A stretch of DNA of 64,000 nucleotides. Origin: Parvibaculum sp002684405. Lineage in GTDB: Bacteria; Pseudomonadota; Alphaproteobacteria; Parvibaculales; Parvibaculaceae. The position numbers and the translations under genes were made by a program. The stretch lies in contig OZ223207.1 in assembly GCA_965140395.1 (NCBI GenBank), positions 310,001 to 374,000 of the forward strand, read 5' to 3'. The stretch's first letter is position 1, and each line of letters begins with the position of its first letter. Positions 7,804-15,754 of the stretch are shown here, in pieces. The notes under the pieces were generated by a model. That model was not told the DNA's origin. It saw nothing but the letters and a program-made list of their open reading frames with translations, and searched no databases.

Positions 7804-9054
7804 TTGCGCGAGCCGGATTGTGCGATGCGCGCGAGTTTCGACGAAAAGACGGGATTGAACAGCCTCGATCTCCCCGGGCGACCGGAGGAGACGCGGGTCG
7901 TCGTCGCCATGTCGGGCGGGGTGGACAGTTCCGTCACGGCCGCGCTGCTTGCCGAGCAGGGCTATGACGTGGTGGGCATCACCATGCAGCTCTACGATCA
8001 CGGCATGGCGGTACAGAAGAAGGGCGCTTGTTGCGCGGGGCAGGATATTCACGATGCCCGCCGTGTCGCCGAGCAGATCGGCATTCCGCATTACGTGCTC
8101 GATTACGAAGATCGTTTCCGCGAAGCGGTGATCGAGGATTTTGCCGATTCCTATGCGGCGGGCGAAACGCCGATCCCCTGCATTCGCTGTAATGAGCGGG
8201 TGAAGTTCCGCGATCTGCTGGAAACGGCGCGCGATCTGGGCGCTGCGGCGTTGGCCACCGGTCATTATATTGCGACGAAGCCGGGCGCGAACGGGCATCG
8301 CGAGCTGCACCGCCCGCGCGACGACGATCGCGACCAGAGCTATTTCCTCTTCACGACCACGCAGGACCAGCTCGATTATCTGCGTTTTCCGCTGGGCGAC
8401 CTGACCAAGCCGGAAGCGCGGGCGATTGCCGAGCGCATGGGGCTGCATGTGGCGGCAAAGCCCGACAGCCAGGATATCTGCTTCGTACCGACGGGACGCT
8501 ATACCACCATCGTCGACCGGCTGCGCCCCAATGCGACGATGGCCGGCGAGATCGTCCATCTGGACGGGCGCGTGCTGGGCCGCCATGAAGGGATTACGCG
8601 GTTTACCATCGGTCAGCGCCGGGGCCTCGGTATCGGCGCGGCGGAGCCGAACACCGAGCCGCTTTTCGTCGTCGGGCTCGATCCCGCCCGCAAGCAGGTT
8701 ATTGTCGGGCCGCGCGAGGCCTTGTTGACGCGCCGGCTGACCTTGCGAGAGGTGAACTGGCTCGGGGATATTCCGCTGGCCGGGGTGCCGGCGGAGGGCC
8801 TGGACGTGCTCGCCAAGGTACGCTCCACGCGGCCGCCCGTGCCGGCGCGCCTCTTCGTCGAGGCAGGCGCGGTGGAAGTCGAGCTCGCAAATGGCGAGGA
8901 GGGTGTATCGCCCGGTCAGGCCTGCGTCTTCTATGGCATGGAAGATGAAGGAAGCCGGGTATTGGGGGGCGGATGGATCGCGAAAGCGTTCAATCCGGTG
9001 CTCGAAACCTTGCGGGTTGCGGAAAACATGGCGCAAGACGCCGCCGCAAGGTAG
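7804..9054 (+). CDS. mnmA: MnmA, tRNA-specific 2-thiouridylase
   Basis: A protein of about 416 residues. The PP-loop motif SGGVDSSVTAALLAEQG binds ATP, the catalytic cysteines fit CIRCNERVKF and DICFVPTGRY, and the C-terminal beta-barrel follows. MnmA thiolates U34 of tRNA-Lys, -Glu and -Gln using relayed sulfur. The start is uncertain: a TTG at 7804 has GGAGG ten bases upstream, while an ATG at 7825 has no clear ribosome site; both leave the core intact. It is a stand-alone gene preceded by a hairpin that may act as a leader attenuator. Confidence 0.93.
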   Translation: MREPDCAMRASFDEKTGLNSLDLPGRPEETRVVVAMSGGVDSSVTAALLAEQGYDVVGITMQLYDHGMAVQKKGACCAGQDIHDARRVAEQIGIPHYVLDYEDRFREAVIEDFADSYAAGETPIPCIRCNERVKFRDLLETARDLGAAALATGHYIATKPGANGHRELHRPRDDDRDQSYFLFTTTQDQLDYLRFPLGDLTKPEARAIAERMGLHVAAKPDSQDICFVPTGRYTTIVDRLRPNATMAGEIVHLDGRVLGRHEGITRFTIGQRRGLGIGAAEPNTEPLFVVGLDPARKQVIVGPREALLTRRLTLREVNWLGDIPLAGVPAEGLDVLAKVRSTRPPVPARLFVEAGAVEVELANGEEGVSPGQACVFYGMEDEGSRVLGGGWIAKAFNPVLETLRVAENMAQDAAAR

Positions 9055-9155
9055 ATTGCCATTGAGGCAATAGTGTCATATTGGCTCAATTCCGCCGTAA
9101 TCGGTTCTTAAATGAAGAGCGCCGAACGACCGGCAGGTATCAAGGAGAGAGTAAA

Positions 9156-9791
9156 GTGAACGGAGCCGCCCGCATCGACGAGCAATCGGTCATCAAAGCC
9201 TATGCGCGGTGGGCGCCTGTTTATGATTTCTCTTTCGCGCATATCGCGGCCGCCGGCCGGAAATCGGCCATCGACATCATCAATCGCCGCGAGGGCACGC
9301 TGCTGGAAGTCGGCGTGGGGACGGGGGTGGCGCTGCCGCGCTATGCACCGCATCTGCGCGTGACCGGCATCGACCTGTCGCCCGACATGCTCAAAAAGGC
9401 GCGTGAGCGGGTGAAGGACAAGGGTCTAGCCAATGTGCTCGGCCTTTACGAGATGGATGCGAGCGACCTCCGGTTCGAGGACGGATCCTATGAAACCGTC
9501 GTCGCCATGTATGTGATGACGGTCGTTCCCGACCCTGTGAAGGTGATGAAAGAGCTCGAGCGCGTCTGCGCGCCGGGCGGCGAGGTCGTCATCGTCAACC
9601 ACTTCGCACAGGATCACGGCGTGCGCGGGCGTGTAGAACGCTGGATGGCGCCGGCGGCGCGGGCGCTGGGCTGGCATCCCGATTTCCGGATCGAGACGAT
9701 CGACAGCATCACCGATCTGGAACTGGTGGAGACGCGGGCCATCAACCCGATGAAGCTCTTCACCATGCTCCGCTTCCGCAAGCCGGAATAA
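9156..9791 (+). CDS. PmtA-like SAM-dependent phospholipid N-methyltransferase
   Basis: A class I methyltransferase of 211 residues. Motif I is LLEVGVGTGVALPRY, the acidic loop is GIDLSPDMLKKARERV, and the substrate-side motif is AYARWAPVYD, as in Rhodobacter-type PmtA, which methylates phosphatidylethanolamine towards phosphatidylcholine. A longer frame opens at 9081, but the GTG at 9156 has AAGGAGAG six bases upstream and gives the usual N-terminus. The phospholipid substrate is inferred from family resemblance; a related quinone or lipid methyltransferase is possible. It stands alone after mnmA. Confidence 0.8.
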   Translation: MNGAARIDEQSVIKAYARWAPVYDFSFAHIAAAGRKSAIDIINRREGTLLEVGVGTGVALPRYAPHLRVTGIDLSPDMLKKARERVKDKGLANVLGLYEMDASDLRFEDGSYETVVAMYVMTVVPDPVKVMKELERVCAPGGEVVIVNHFAQDHGVRGRVERWMAPAARALGWHPDFRIETIDSITDLELVETRAINPMKLFTMLRFRKPE

Positions 9792-9799
9792 GAGGCGGA

Positions 9800-10753
9800 T
9801 CAGTCCGCCGCGCGGACGGTTATCTTCTCGTTCTGTTTCTTTCGCTCTTCATCGCGGCGTTTCAGTTCGTCCGATGTCATGCGGCTGCCGTCATGCGACC
9901 AGCCGGGCGGCGCGAAGAAATAGGCGAGACGCTGGCGTATGGTGAGCCCGCGCTGCGCAACGTCTTTCAGAATGCCCACATATTCATGCGTGGCGACGCG
10001 CAAGGGGTTGAACGTGCCGAGGTTCTTTACCAGGCCGTATTCGGCCGGTTCGGCGTCGTCCTCGGGGATGAAGCTGCCGAACAGCCTGTCCCAGACAATC
10101 AGTGTACCCGCATAATTCGCATCGAGATATTTCGCATTGCGCGCATGGTGCACGCGGTGATGCGACGGCGTGTTGAACACCGCTTCGAACCAGCGCGGGA
10201 AGCGGCCCACCGCTTCAGTGTGGATCCAGAACTGATAGACGAGGTTCAGCGCGCCCACAAAGGCCAGCGCGGCAGGGTGGAAGCCGATCAGCGCGAGGGG
10301 CGTTTGCAGCAGGAACATGCCGCTGATGCCGCTGAGCCAGGGCTGGCGCAGCGCGGTGGAGAGATTGTAGTGCTGGCTGGAATGGTGGATCACGTGGTCG
10401 GCCCAGAACCAGCGGACGCGGTGGCTGAAGCGATGCCCCCAGTAGAAGCGCATATCGTCCAGCAGAAAGAGCAGGAAGAGGCTGAGCGGCGTTGTCTGGA
10501 TGGTGGTGAGGCGCATGTCATAGGCGCCGAGAAGACAGAGATAGCCGAGCCCGCCCAGCAACACGCCGCCCAGCACACTGCCCGTGCCCATGATGAGGCT
10601 TGTCAGTGTGTCGCGAGTCTCATAGTCGCCCTTCAGGCGCCGCCGATGCACCAGAGTGAGTTCGATCAGTACAAAGAGAATAAAGAGAGGCGTTGCCACC
10701 TGTTTGGGGTCCGGCAGCGTTGCCGGGTCGAGAAGCGGGCCGAAGAAACTCAT
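9800..10753 (-). CDS. Fatty acid hydroxylase / sterol desaturase family membrane diiron enzyme
   Basis: A 317-residue membrane protein with the three histidine clusters of the superfamily: HRFSH in a WGHRFSHRV context, HHSSQHYN, and HRVHHARN. Several hydrophobic segments occupy the first half (about residues 15-110). Family members use a diiron centre and O2 to hydroxylate or desaturate lipid chains, carotenoids or hopanoids; the substrate cannot be told here. The C-terminus is charged (KRRDEERKKQNEK). It overlaps the upstream hypothetical gene by four bases, so the two are translationally coupled. A paralogue lies at 22596-23513. Confidence 0.85.
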   Translation of the reverse strand: MSFFGPLLDPATLPDPKQVATPLFILFVLIELTLVHRRRLKGDYETRDTLTSLIMGTGSVLGGVLLGGLGYLCLLGAYDMRLTTIQTTPLSLFLLFLLDDMRFYWGHRFSHRVRWFWADHVIHHSSQHYNLSTALRQPWLSGISGMFLLQTPLALIGFHPAALAFVGALNLVYQFWIHTEAVGRFPRWFEAVFNTPSHHRVHHARNAKYLDANYAGTLIVWDRLFGSFIPEDDAEPAEYGLVKNLGTFNPLRVATHEYVGILKDVAQRGLTIRQRLAYFFAPPGWSHDGSRMTSDELKRRDEERKKQNEKITVRAAD

Positions 10754-11202
10754 GCCGTCGCCTTCCGTTCGATAGGGCCGCGTTCAGGCGGCTGGGCCGC
10801 ATTTTCCATGGCCTCGATCCAGCGTTCGCGCTCGTTTTCATCGGCGAGCGCGATGGTGAGGCGGGGCATCGTGTAGTCGGCCAGGATCAGGCGCAGCCGG
10901 TTTGCCGAAAGGCGTTTCACCGCTTTTACGCTTCCGGCGGGCAGGTCGCGCGCCATCCATTTGCTGCCCATCGCATAAAGAAGTCCCGCATCGCCGTTTT
11001 CAAGCATGACGAGGGCCGCGTGCCGGTCGCCGGCAAGTCGTGCTTGGCGTGCCTCCAGATCGGGGCAGGCGGCCTGGAAGAGGCGCAGGGCGTCCTCCGT
11101 ATCGCTCAGCGTTTGGCGGGCGGAGCGGCCGAGCCAATGCGCATAGGCGGCGATGACCGCGCAGGCCGCGAGACCGACGGCAATAAAGACAGGGAGCGGC
11201 AT
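10750..11202 (-). CDS. Membrane-anchored hypothetical protein
   Basis: I do not recognise a named family. The 150-residue product begins with a hydrophobic helix (PLPVFIAVGLAACAVIAAYAH) followed by a soluble domain with charged helices and the segment ANRLRLILADYTMPRLTIALADE, which looks like a small beta-rich or PH-like fold ending in an amphipathic helix (ERERWIEAMENA). That resemblance is weak. Its stop overlaps the start of the hydroxylase gene in an ATGA arrangement, so a role beside that enzyme at the membrane is a reasonable inference. Confidence 0.7.
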   Translation of the reverse strand: MPLPVFIAVGLAACAVIAAYAHWLGRSARQTLSDTEDALRLFQAACPDLEARQARLAGDRHAALVMLENGDAGLLYAMGSKWMARDLPAGSVKAVKRLSANRLRLILADYTMPRLTIALADENERERWIEAMENAAQPPERGPIERKATA

Positions 11203-11321
11203 GGGCGTTCCATTTTTCCGTTGCGTTTCTTGAGAGTGATAATATTTCAGTAAAATGACATAATAAGTGAATTATGCGACCCAATTGGTGAGCGGGCCGC
11301 TTGCTGGAAGGTTCGGCTTTC

Positions 11322-12323
11322 ATGGATATGCGCCAGATCCGCCATTTCGACGCGCTTTACAGGCTGCGCTCCTTCCGGCTCGCCGCGGACGAGCAGGGCC
11401 TCACCCATTCGGCGCTAACCAAGAGCCTGCAAAGGCTGGAGGCCGATACGGGGCTGAGCCTTTTCGACCGGACGACGCGGCAGGTAGTCCCCACCTCGGC
11501 GGGGGAGCGGCTGGCTGCGCGGGCCCGCGAGTTGCTGCGCGGCATGGGGGATTTCGAGGCGGAAGCCCGTGCCCTCAAGGGCGGTATGGAAGGGAACCTC
11601 AGGATCGGCGCTTCGCCCCAACCGGCGGAATCGCTTGTCATTGATGCGCTGACCCGGTTCACGCCGGCCAATCCCACCGTGCGCGTGGCGATGGAAAGCG
11701 CGCTTCAGCCGGACCTGATCGGGGCGCTGATGGCGCGCGAGATCGATTTCGCCGTGCTGGGCTGGATCGCTTTTGAGCCGGTGCATTTCGAGGAGGATGT
11801 GCTGATCGAGCAGCTCGGCGCGGAACCTTCCGTCATCGTGGCGCGGGAGGGGCATCCGCTGGTGCAGGCGGGGGCGCCTTCCGAGGCCTATCTCGACTAT
11901 CCTTGGGCGGCGGCGCATTTCGCCGAAGAGGACTACCGGCACTTTCCGGGCGATTTTGCGGTGGAGATGAAGCGCCGGGGGATACCGCAGCTGCGGCTTG
12001 AAAGCGTCTCGGCCTGTCTGGAGCTTTCGCGACGGACGGACATTCTGACCGGGGTCGCGCGCTCCATCGGCGAGCGGGCGGTGGAGCGGGGCGGGGTGAC
12101 GCTGGTGGAGTATCCCTTCGAGGTCGAGACCCGCTATGCGATCCTGCGCCGCCGGGACCGGAGCCTTCTGCCCGCGGCGGGCCGCCTGCGCGCGGAAATC
12201 GTGGAGATATCGCGCGCGAAAGAGGCTGGCGCGGCCGGTAGCTCCCCCCTCGCGGCATGGCGCTTGCTCCTGTTTCTTCAACAGGCAGCTTTCTCCGCGA
12301 AAGCGGTCTTGGGTGTCTCATAA
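11322..12323 (+). CDS. LysR-family transcription regulator
   Basis: A 333-residue LysR protein. The winged HTH is at the N-terminus (FRLAADEQGLTHSALTKSLQ, then LFDRTTRQVVPTSAGERL), followed by the two-lobed periplasmic-binding-like effector domain. The ATG at 11322 has GGAAGG at a good distance; a TTG at 11301 is the alternative. It is divergent from the hypothetical/hydroxylase pair, which it may control in the usual LysR fashion (inference). The C-terminal 20 residues are hydrophobic and unusual (LLLFLQQAAFSAKAVL). The small Trp-rich peptide gene follows 42 bases later on the same strand. Confidence 0.9.
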   Translation: MDMRQIRHFDALYRLRSFRLAADEQGLTHSALTKSLQRLEADTGLSLFDRTTRQVVPTSAGERLAARARELLRGMGDFEAEARALKGGMEGNLRIGASPQPAESLVIDALTRFTPANPTVRVAMESALQPDLIGALMAREIDFAVLGWIAFEPVHFEEDVLIEQLGAEPSVIVAREGHPLVQAGAPSEAYLDYPWAAAHFAEEDYRHFPGDFAVEMKRRGIPQLRLESVSACLELSRRTDILTGVARSIGERAVERGGVTLVEYPFEVETRYAILRRRDRSLLPAAGRLRAEIVEISRAKEAGAAGSSPLAAWRLLLFLQQAAFSAKAVLGVS

Positions 12324-12365
12324 TAAAACACATGGCGGATGCGCCATTGTTGCGGAGTTGAACAG

Positions 12366-12641
12366 ATGAAACAGCTTTTCCTGAAACTGGCCATGCCGGC
12401 GTTCCGTTGGTTCAGCGGGCTGGCCCGTCTCGATCGCTGGCTGGCGGCCGGCACGTTCGGTACGGCAGTGACCGGCGGCCTTGCGCTCATGCTTTATGCA
12501 TTCGTCCTGGCGACCCCCGCGGCGGCCTGCGAGAGCGGCGGTGGCGGCGACGACTGGTGGGGCGGCTGGTGGGGCGGCGACAGCGGCTGGAACTGGAGCT
12601 CCAACTGGAATTCGAACAGCAATTACAACGCGAATAGCTGA
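12366..12641 (+). CDS. Small secreted or anchored Trp/Gly/Asn-rich peptide
   Basis: No known family recognised. The 91-residue product has a basic N-terminus, a hydrophobic helix at about residues 33-50 ending TPAAAC, and a strikingly biased tail of about 36 residues: GGGGDDWWGGWWGG, then alternating Trp, Ser and Asn (WNWSSNWNSNSNYNANS). The tail has seven tryptophans and almost no charge apart from Asp. A signal peptide with cleavage near residue 54, or a single membrane anchor, is likely. The ATG at 12366 has GGAG upstream. It follows the LysR gene and is closed by a strong terminator, so it is a discrete gene rather than random frame. Confidence 0.65.
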   Translation: MKQLFLKLAMPAFRWFSGLARLDRWLAAGTFGTAVTGGLALMLYAFVLATPAAACESGGGGDDWWGGWWGGDSGWNWSSNWNSNSNYNANS

Positions 12642-12667
12642 ACCATTCGGGCGATGGGTGGCGGCAG

Positions 12668-12697
12668 GCGGTCCGGAAGGAATTCCGGGCCGCTTTC
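12668..12697 (+). terminator. Rho-independent terminator after the Trp-rich peptide gene
   Basis: An 11-bp stem with one G-T pair (GCGGTCCGGAA with TTCCGGGCCGC), GGAA loop and a following TTTC. It lies 27 bases past the stop codon. Confidence 0.75.
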
Positions 12698-12760
12698 GCA
12701 TGTCCAGCGCCCGGATTTGGGGGCGAAAGACCGGCATTTCGCCGCGTGTGCCTGTCTTGC

Positions 12761-12789
12761 TTGACAGGGCCAGCCGACGCCCCTTATAT
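12761..12789 (+). promoter_or_regulatory. Sigma-70-type promoter of the tRNA gene
   Basis: TTGACA at 12761 and TTATAT at 12784 with a 17-base spacer, about 87 bases before the tRNA. The -35 is a perfect consensus hexamer, unusual in this GC-rich background, as expected for a stable RNA promoter. Confidence 0.75.
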
Positions 12790-12876
12790 CCCGGAACTCT
12801 CGTGCAACCGGGGGCCTCAAGGTCTCCCGAAAGCGCCGGATCAGGCCCTCCCCGGGCCACGCCTTACGGCGCATGG

Positions 12877-12953
12877 GGCGGAGTAGCTCAGCTGGTTAGA
12901 GCAGCGGAATCATAATCCGCGTGTCGGGGGTTCGAGTCCCTCCTCCGCTACCA
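12877..12953 (+). tRNA. tRNA-Met (CAU, elongator type)
   Basis: A 77-base cloverleaf with encoded CCA. The acceptor GGCGGAG pairs with CTCCGCT (G1-U72 wobble), the D-arm is AGCTCAGCTGGTTAGAGC, the anticodon stem GCGGA/TCCGC encloses loop ATCATAA with anticodon CAT at 12911-12913, and the T-arm is GGGGGTTCGAGTCCCTC. The body matches alphaproteobacterial elongator tRNA-Met. Initiator tRNA would have three G-C pairs in the anticodon stem, and tRNA-Ile with lysidine has a different acceptor. Confidence 0.95.
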
Positions 12954-12988
12954 ACTCAAACCCACTATCTGACGACGTGCCGTGCGGA

Positions 12989-13966
12989 TTATGCCGTCTC
13001 CAGCAGCGCCTCGCTGATCTCCCAGAGGCGTTCGGCGGATTCGTCGTTGCACGCATGGGCATCGACGCCGCGGAATCTTGCGAAGGGGCTTTCGGGGTCG
13101 GTGGGTTCTGCGATGTCGCAATCCTCGCAATAGACGCCGGGCTTGCCCTCGAGCAATGACGATGTCGCCGCCCAGGCGGTGGTCGCACAGCCCTGTTCGG
13201 GCGTCTTGAAGCCCTGCTTTGCCAGTTCCGACAATTCGCCGTTTTCGTCCAGCCAGCCGAGCGCGATCATCTCTTCCTTTTCGAGATGGCGCTGGAGCGG
13301 CGTGAAGATGCCGCCGGGATGTACCGAGAAGGCGAGGCCGCCGCTGTCGCGCAGGCGGCGTGACAGTGCATTGGCAAAGAGCGCATTCGCGGTCTTGGCC
13401 TGCCCATAGGCGACCCATTTGTCGTAAGGCGTCTTTTCGAACTGGAGGTCGTCCCAAAGAATGTCGGATCGCCTGTGCCCGGTGGAGGAGAGCGCCACGA
13501 CGCGCAATCCCGGCGTGGCCGTGAGCAGCGGCCACAGCGCCCTGGCGAGCGCGAAATGACCCATATGGTTCACGCCGAACTGTGCCTCCCAGCCCGGGCC
13601 GACGCGGGTTTCGGGGCAGGCCATGATACCGGCATTGTTGATGAGAAAATCAATCTGGGGTGTGGCATCGCTCACTTGCTTTGCAAAGCGGTGCACGGAG
13701 GCGATGTCGCCTAGATCCATCTCATGGGTGACGATGTCGCCCGCGATCCCGGCAAGGCTTTCCCGGGCCTTCTCCGGCGAGCGGACGGGCACGATGATCT
13801 TCGCGCCTTTTTTCGCCATGGCGCGCACCAGTTCCAGCCCGATACCGCTGTATCCGCCGGTGACGATGGCGGTCTTGCCCGTCAGCTCGGCACTGTCCAG
13901 CACCTCGTCGACCGTTGTCTTGCCGTCGAAGCCCGAACGGACCGGTTGTTGATCGCCTGTGCTCAT
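12989..13966 (-). CDS. Short-chain dehydrogenase/reductase (retinol dehydrogenase-like SDR)
   Basis: A 325-residue classical SDR with a long C-terminus. The cofactor site is VTGGYSGIGLELV, the NNAG motif is LINNAGIMA, and the catalytic pair is in YGQAKTANALFANAL (YxxxK). A glycine-site Arg (VRSPEKAR) favours NADP(H). The resemblance is to the WWOX/retinol dehydrogenase-like group that acts on lipophilic alcohols; the substrate is unknown. A longer frame opens at 14146, but the ATG at 13966 has AGGGAGGA just upstream. The C-terminus holds a Cys pair (CEDCDIAEP) of unknown meaning. Confidence 0.88.
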   Translation of the reverse strand: MSTGDQQPVRSGFDGKTTVDEVLDSAELTGKTAIVTGGYSGIGLELVRAMAKKGAKIIVPVRSPEKARESLAGIAGDIVTHEMDLGDIASVHRFAKQVSDATPQIDFLINNAGIMACPETRVGPGWEAQFGVNHMGHFALARALWPLLTATPGLRVVALSSTGHRRSDILWDDLQFEKTPYDKWVAYGQAKTANALFANALSRRLRDSGGLAFSVHPGGIFTPLQRHLEKEEMIALGWLDENGELSELAKQGFKTPEQGCATTAWAATSSLLEGKPGVYCEDCDIAEPTDPESPFARFRGVDAHACNDESAERLWEISEALLETA

Positions 13967-14287
13967 GTCGTCCTCCCTGCTGCGGGCCGCTGCCTGCTGC
14001 CCGGCCGGGCGTGGCATTGGCGCATTTCTTTGGGCCCGCGTTCCTGAACCATACGCCGACCTCGAGGGCGTGTAACCGGCACGGCACCGGTCTTTATCGT
14101 TTCTGAACGAATTTAAGGAACGATAACACCGGCTTGGCGGCGGCATATATTTGCTATTTGCGATGGTCGAGACCGGAGCAGTTCTTAGTAACCCTAAATT
14201 TACCGCATCGGCCCGCTTGCCCGGATTCGTTAAAATTCGAACGATCCTGGTTATCCCGGCTTAAAGGGAGCCTCCTCATACTCCGGC
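13967..14287. other. Gene-free segment between the SDR and the histidine kinase
   Basis: About 320 bases with no credible gene; it holds the divergent promoters. Visible elements are an inverted repeat TATCGTT (14095-14101) with AACGATA (14119-14125) and a second small repeat TCGTT/AACGA near 14228-14246. The second half is AT-richer than the surroundings. No confident promoter was picked. Confidence 0.5.
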
Positions 14288-15727
14288 ATGGCCAGAGTGA
14301 AACGGGGCAGCTCTATGACAACTGACGAGGACGCCATTCTACGGCGTTATCTCCTAAGCTGGATCGAGTTCCAGGACCGTTTGTTCCTGCTCCGTTTCCC
14401 GTACTATCCGCTCCTTATCGGCTATGTCGGATGGGATGCCTGGGGCAATTTATCGGCCGCGCTTGCGTCGGGGCTGGTGCCGGCCATCATCGAACTCGCG
14501 GCGCGGGAATGGCGCAAGACGATCAAGCGCGAGATCGAGACGATCGACCTCGAAGTGCACCTGCGCGAACTCGCAATCTATGTCGGCGTCATCTACCTGA
14601 TGCTTCTGCTGCCGCTGATCGCGGCGCTTTTTGCCCCCGGTTTCAAGCAGACATTTCTGGTGGCATGTCTTGCCGCCACGCAGATCGCGACCATGTGCGC
14701 CGATCCGCCTTTGCAGCCCAAACATGCCATTCTGGCCGCGTCGATCGCGCTGGTCGGTTTCGTGATCCCGCCTTTTGCCGCGCAGTATCATTGGGCGGGC
14801 ATCGATTTCGTTTTCTTCGGTCTTCTTGTCGCCGGCGTGGTCTCGCTTTCCGTGTCGCAGATGAACATTCGCCACGATCTGTTCAGCAACATCATCGAAA
14901 ACGAGAGACATGTTCGTGAGAAACAGCTTCTGGTGCATGAACTGTCGAAGGCAAAGGTGGAAGCGGAGCGCGAGCGCGATCGCGCGGAGGAAGCCAACCG
15001 CGTCAAATCCTCCTTCCTTGCCATGATGAGCCATGAAATCCGGACGCCGATGAACGCGGTGGTCGGATTTTCAGACCTGCTGGCAAACGGGAGCGAGGAT
15101 GAAAAGACGCGCGAATATGGCGGGTATATTCGCAGCGCCTCGCATAATCTGCTGTCGATCCTGGACGATGTGCTCGACTTTTCGAAGATGGAAGCCGACC
15201 GTATCGAGCTGGAGCGCGAGCGGCTGCGGCTCGACGACTTCATGGAAAGCATGAGCTTCTGGGCGCGCCGCGCCGGCGACAAGCAGGTCGAATTCGACAG
15301 CCATTACGAAACGCTGGACGGGCTCATCGTTCTCGGGGACGAGGGCCGGCTGCGCCAGATCCTTTCCAATCTCATTTCCAACGCCGTGAAATTCACGCCG
15401 GAAGGCGGCCGCGTGTCGTTGAACGCTTTCATCGTGTCCTCCGACAGCAAGAAAGTGAAAGTTCGGTTCGAGGTGGCGGATACGGGGATCGGGTTTTCGG
15501 ACGATGTCGCCCGCAAGCTTTTTCGGCCCTTCGTTCAGGCCAACAGCGCGGTGTCGAAGAATTTCGGCGGCACGGGACTTGGTCTCGCCATCTGCTCCAA
15601 GCTCGTCTCGCTGATGGATGGCGAAATCGGCGCCACGGGGCGCGAGGGCGAGGGGGCTCTCTTCTGGTTCGAGCTGCCGTTCGAGCGCGCTGAATGCGGC
15701 GGCGCGCACGCGGTGGACGCTGCCTGA
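14288..15727 (+). CDS. Membrane-bound sensor histidine kinase
   Basis: A protein of about 479 residues. The N-terminal sensor region has up to six hydrophobic segments between residues 36 and 190 and no obvious periplasmic domain. A coiled-coil linker (about 200-240) leads to the HisKA domain with phospho-acceptor His249 in MMSHEIRTPMN, then HATPase motifs NLISNAVKFT, DTGIGF and GGTGLGLAI. There is no receiver domain and no adjacent regulator, so it is an orphan kinase. The start may be the ATG at 14315 rather than 14288. Its C-terminus overlaps a perfect terminator hairpin. Confidence 0.92.
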   Translation: MARVKRGSSMTTDEDAILRRYLLSWIEFQDRLFLLRFPYYPLLIGYVGWDAWGNLSAALASGLVPAIIELAAREWRKTIKREIETIDLEVHLRELAIYVGVIYLMLLLPLIAALFAPGFKQTFLVACLAATQIATMCADPPLQPKHAILAASIALVGFVIPPFAAQYHWAGIDFVFFGLLVAGVVSLSVSQMNIRHDLFSNIIENERHVREKQLLVHELSKAKVEAERERDRAEEANRVKSSFLAMMSHEIRTPMNAVVGFSDLLANGSEDEKTREYGGYIRSASHNLLSILDDVLDFSKMEADRIELERERLRLDDFMESMSFWARRAGDKQVEFDSHYETLDGLIVLGDEGRLRQILSNLISNAVKFTPEGGRVSLNAFIVSSDSKKVKVRFEVADTGIGFSDDVARKLFRPFVQANSAVSKNFGGTGLGLAICSKLVSLMDGEIGATGREGEGALFWFELPFERAECGGAHAVDAA

Positions 15728-15746
15728 GGGTTATCCCTCAGGCAGC
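15719..15746. terminator. Bidirectional hairpin between the histidine kinase and the RND gene
   Basis: A perfect 12-bp stem (GCTGCCTGAGGG with CCCTCAGGCAGC) and a TTAT loop. It contains the stop codon of the histidine kinase and lies just past the stop of the convergent RND gene. There is no long T-run, so efficiency is uncertain. Confidence 0.65.
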
Positions 15747-15754
15747 TGTTCCGT

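Noticed and set aside
12877..12953. Initiator tRNA-fMet or tRNA-Ile2 (CAU)
   Set aside because: The anticodon stem lacks the three G-C pairs of the initiator and the acceptor sequence differs from tRNA-Ile with lysidine; the elongator Met body fits best.
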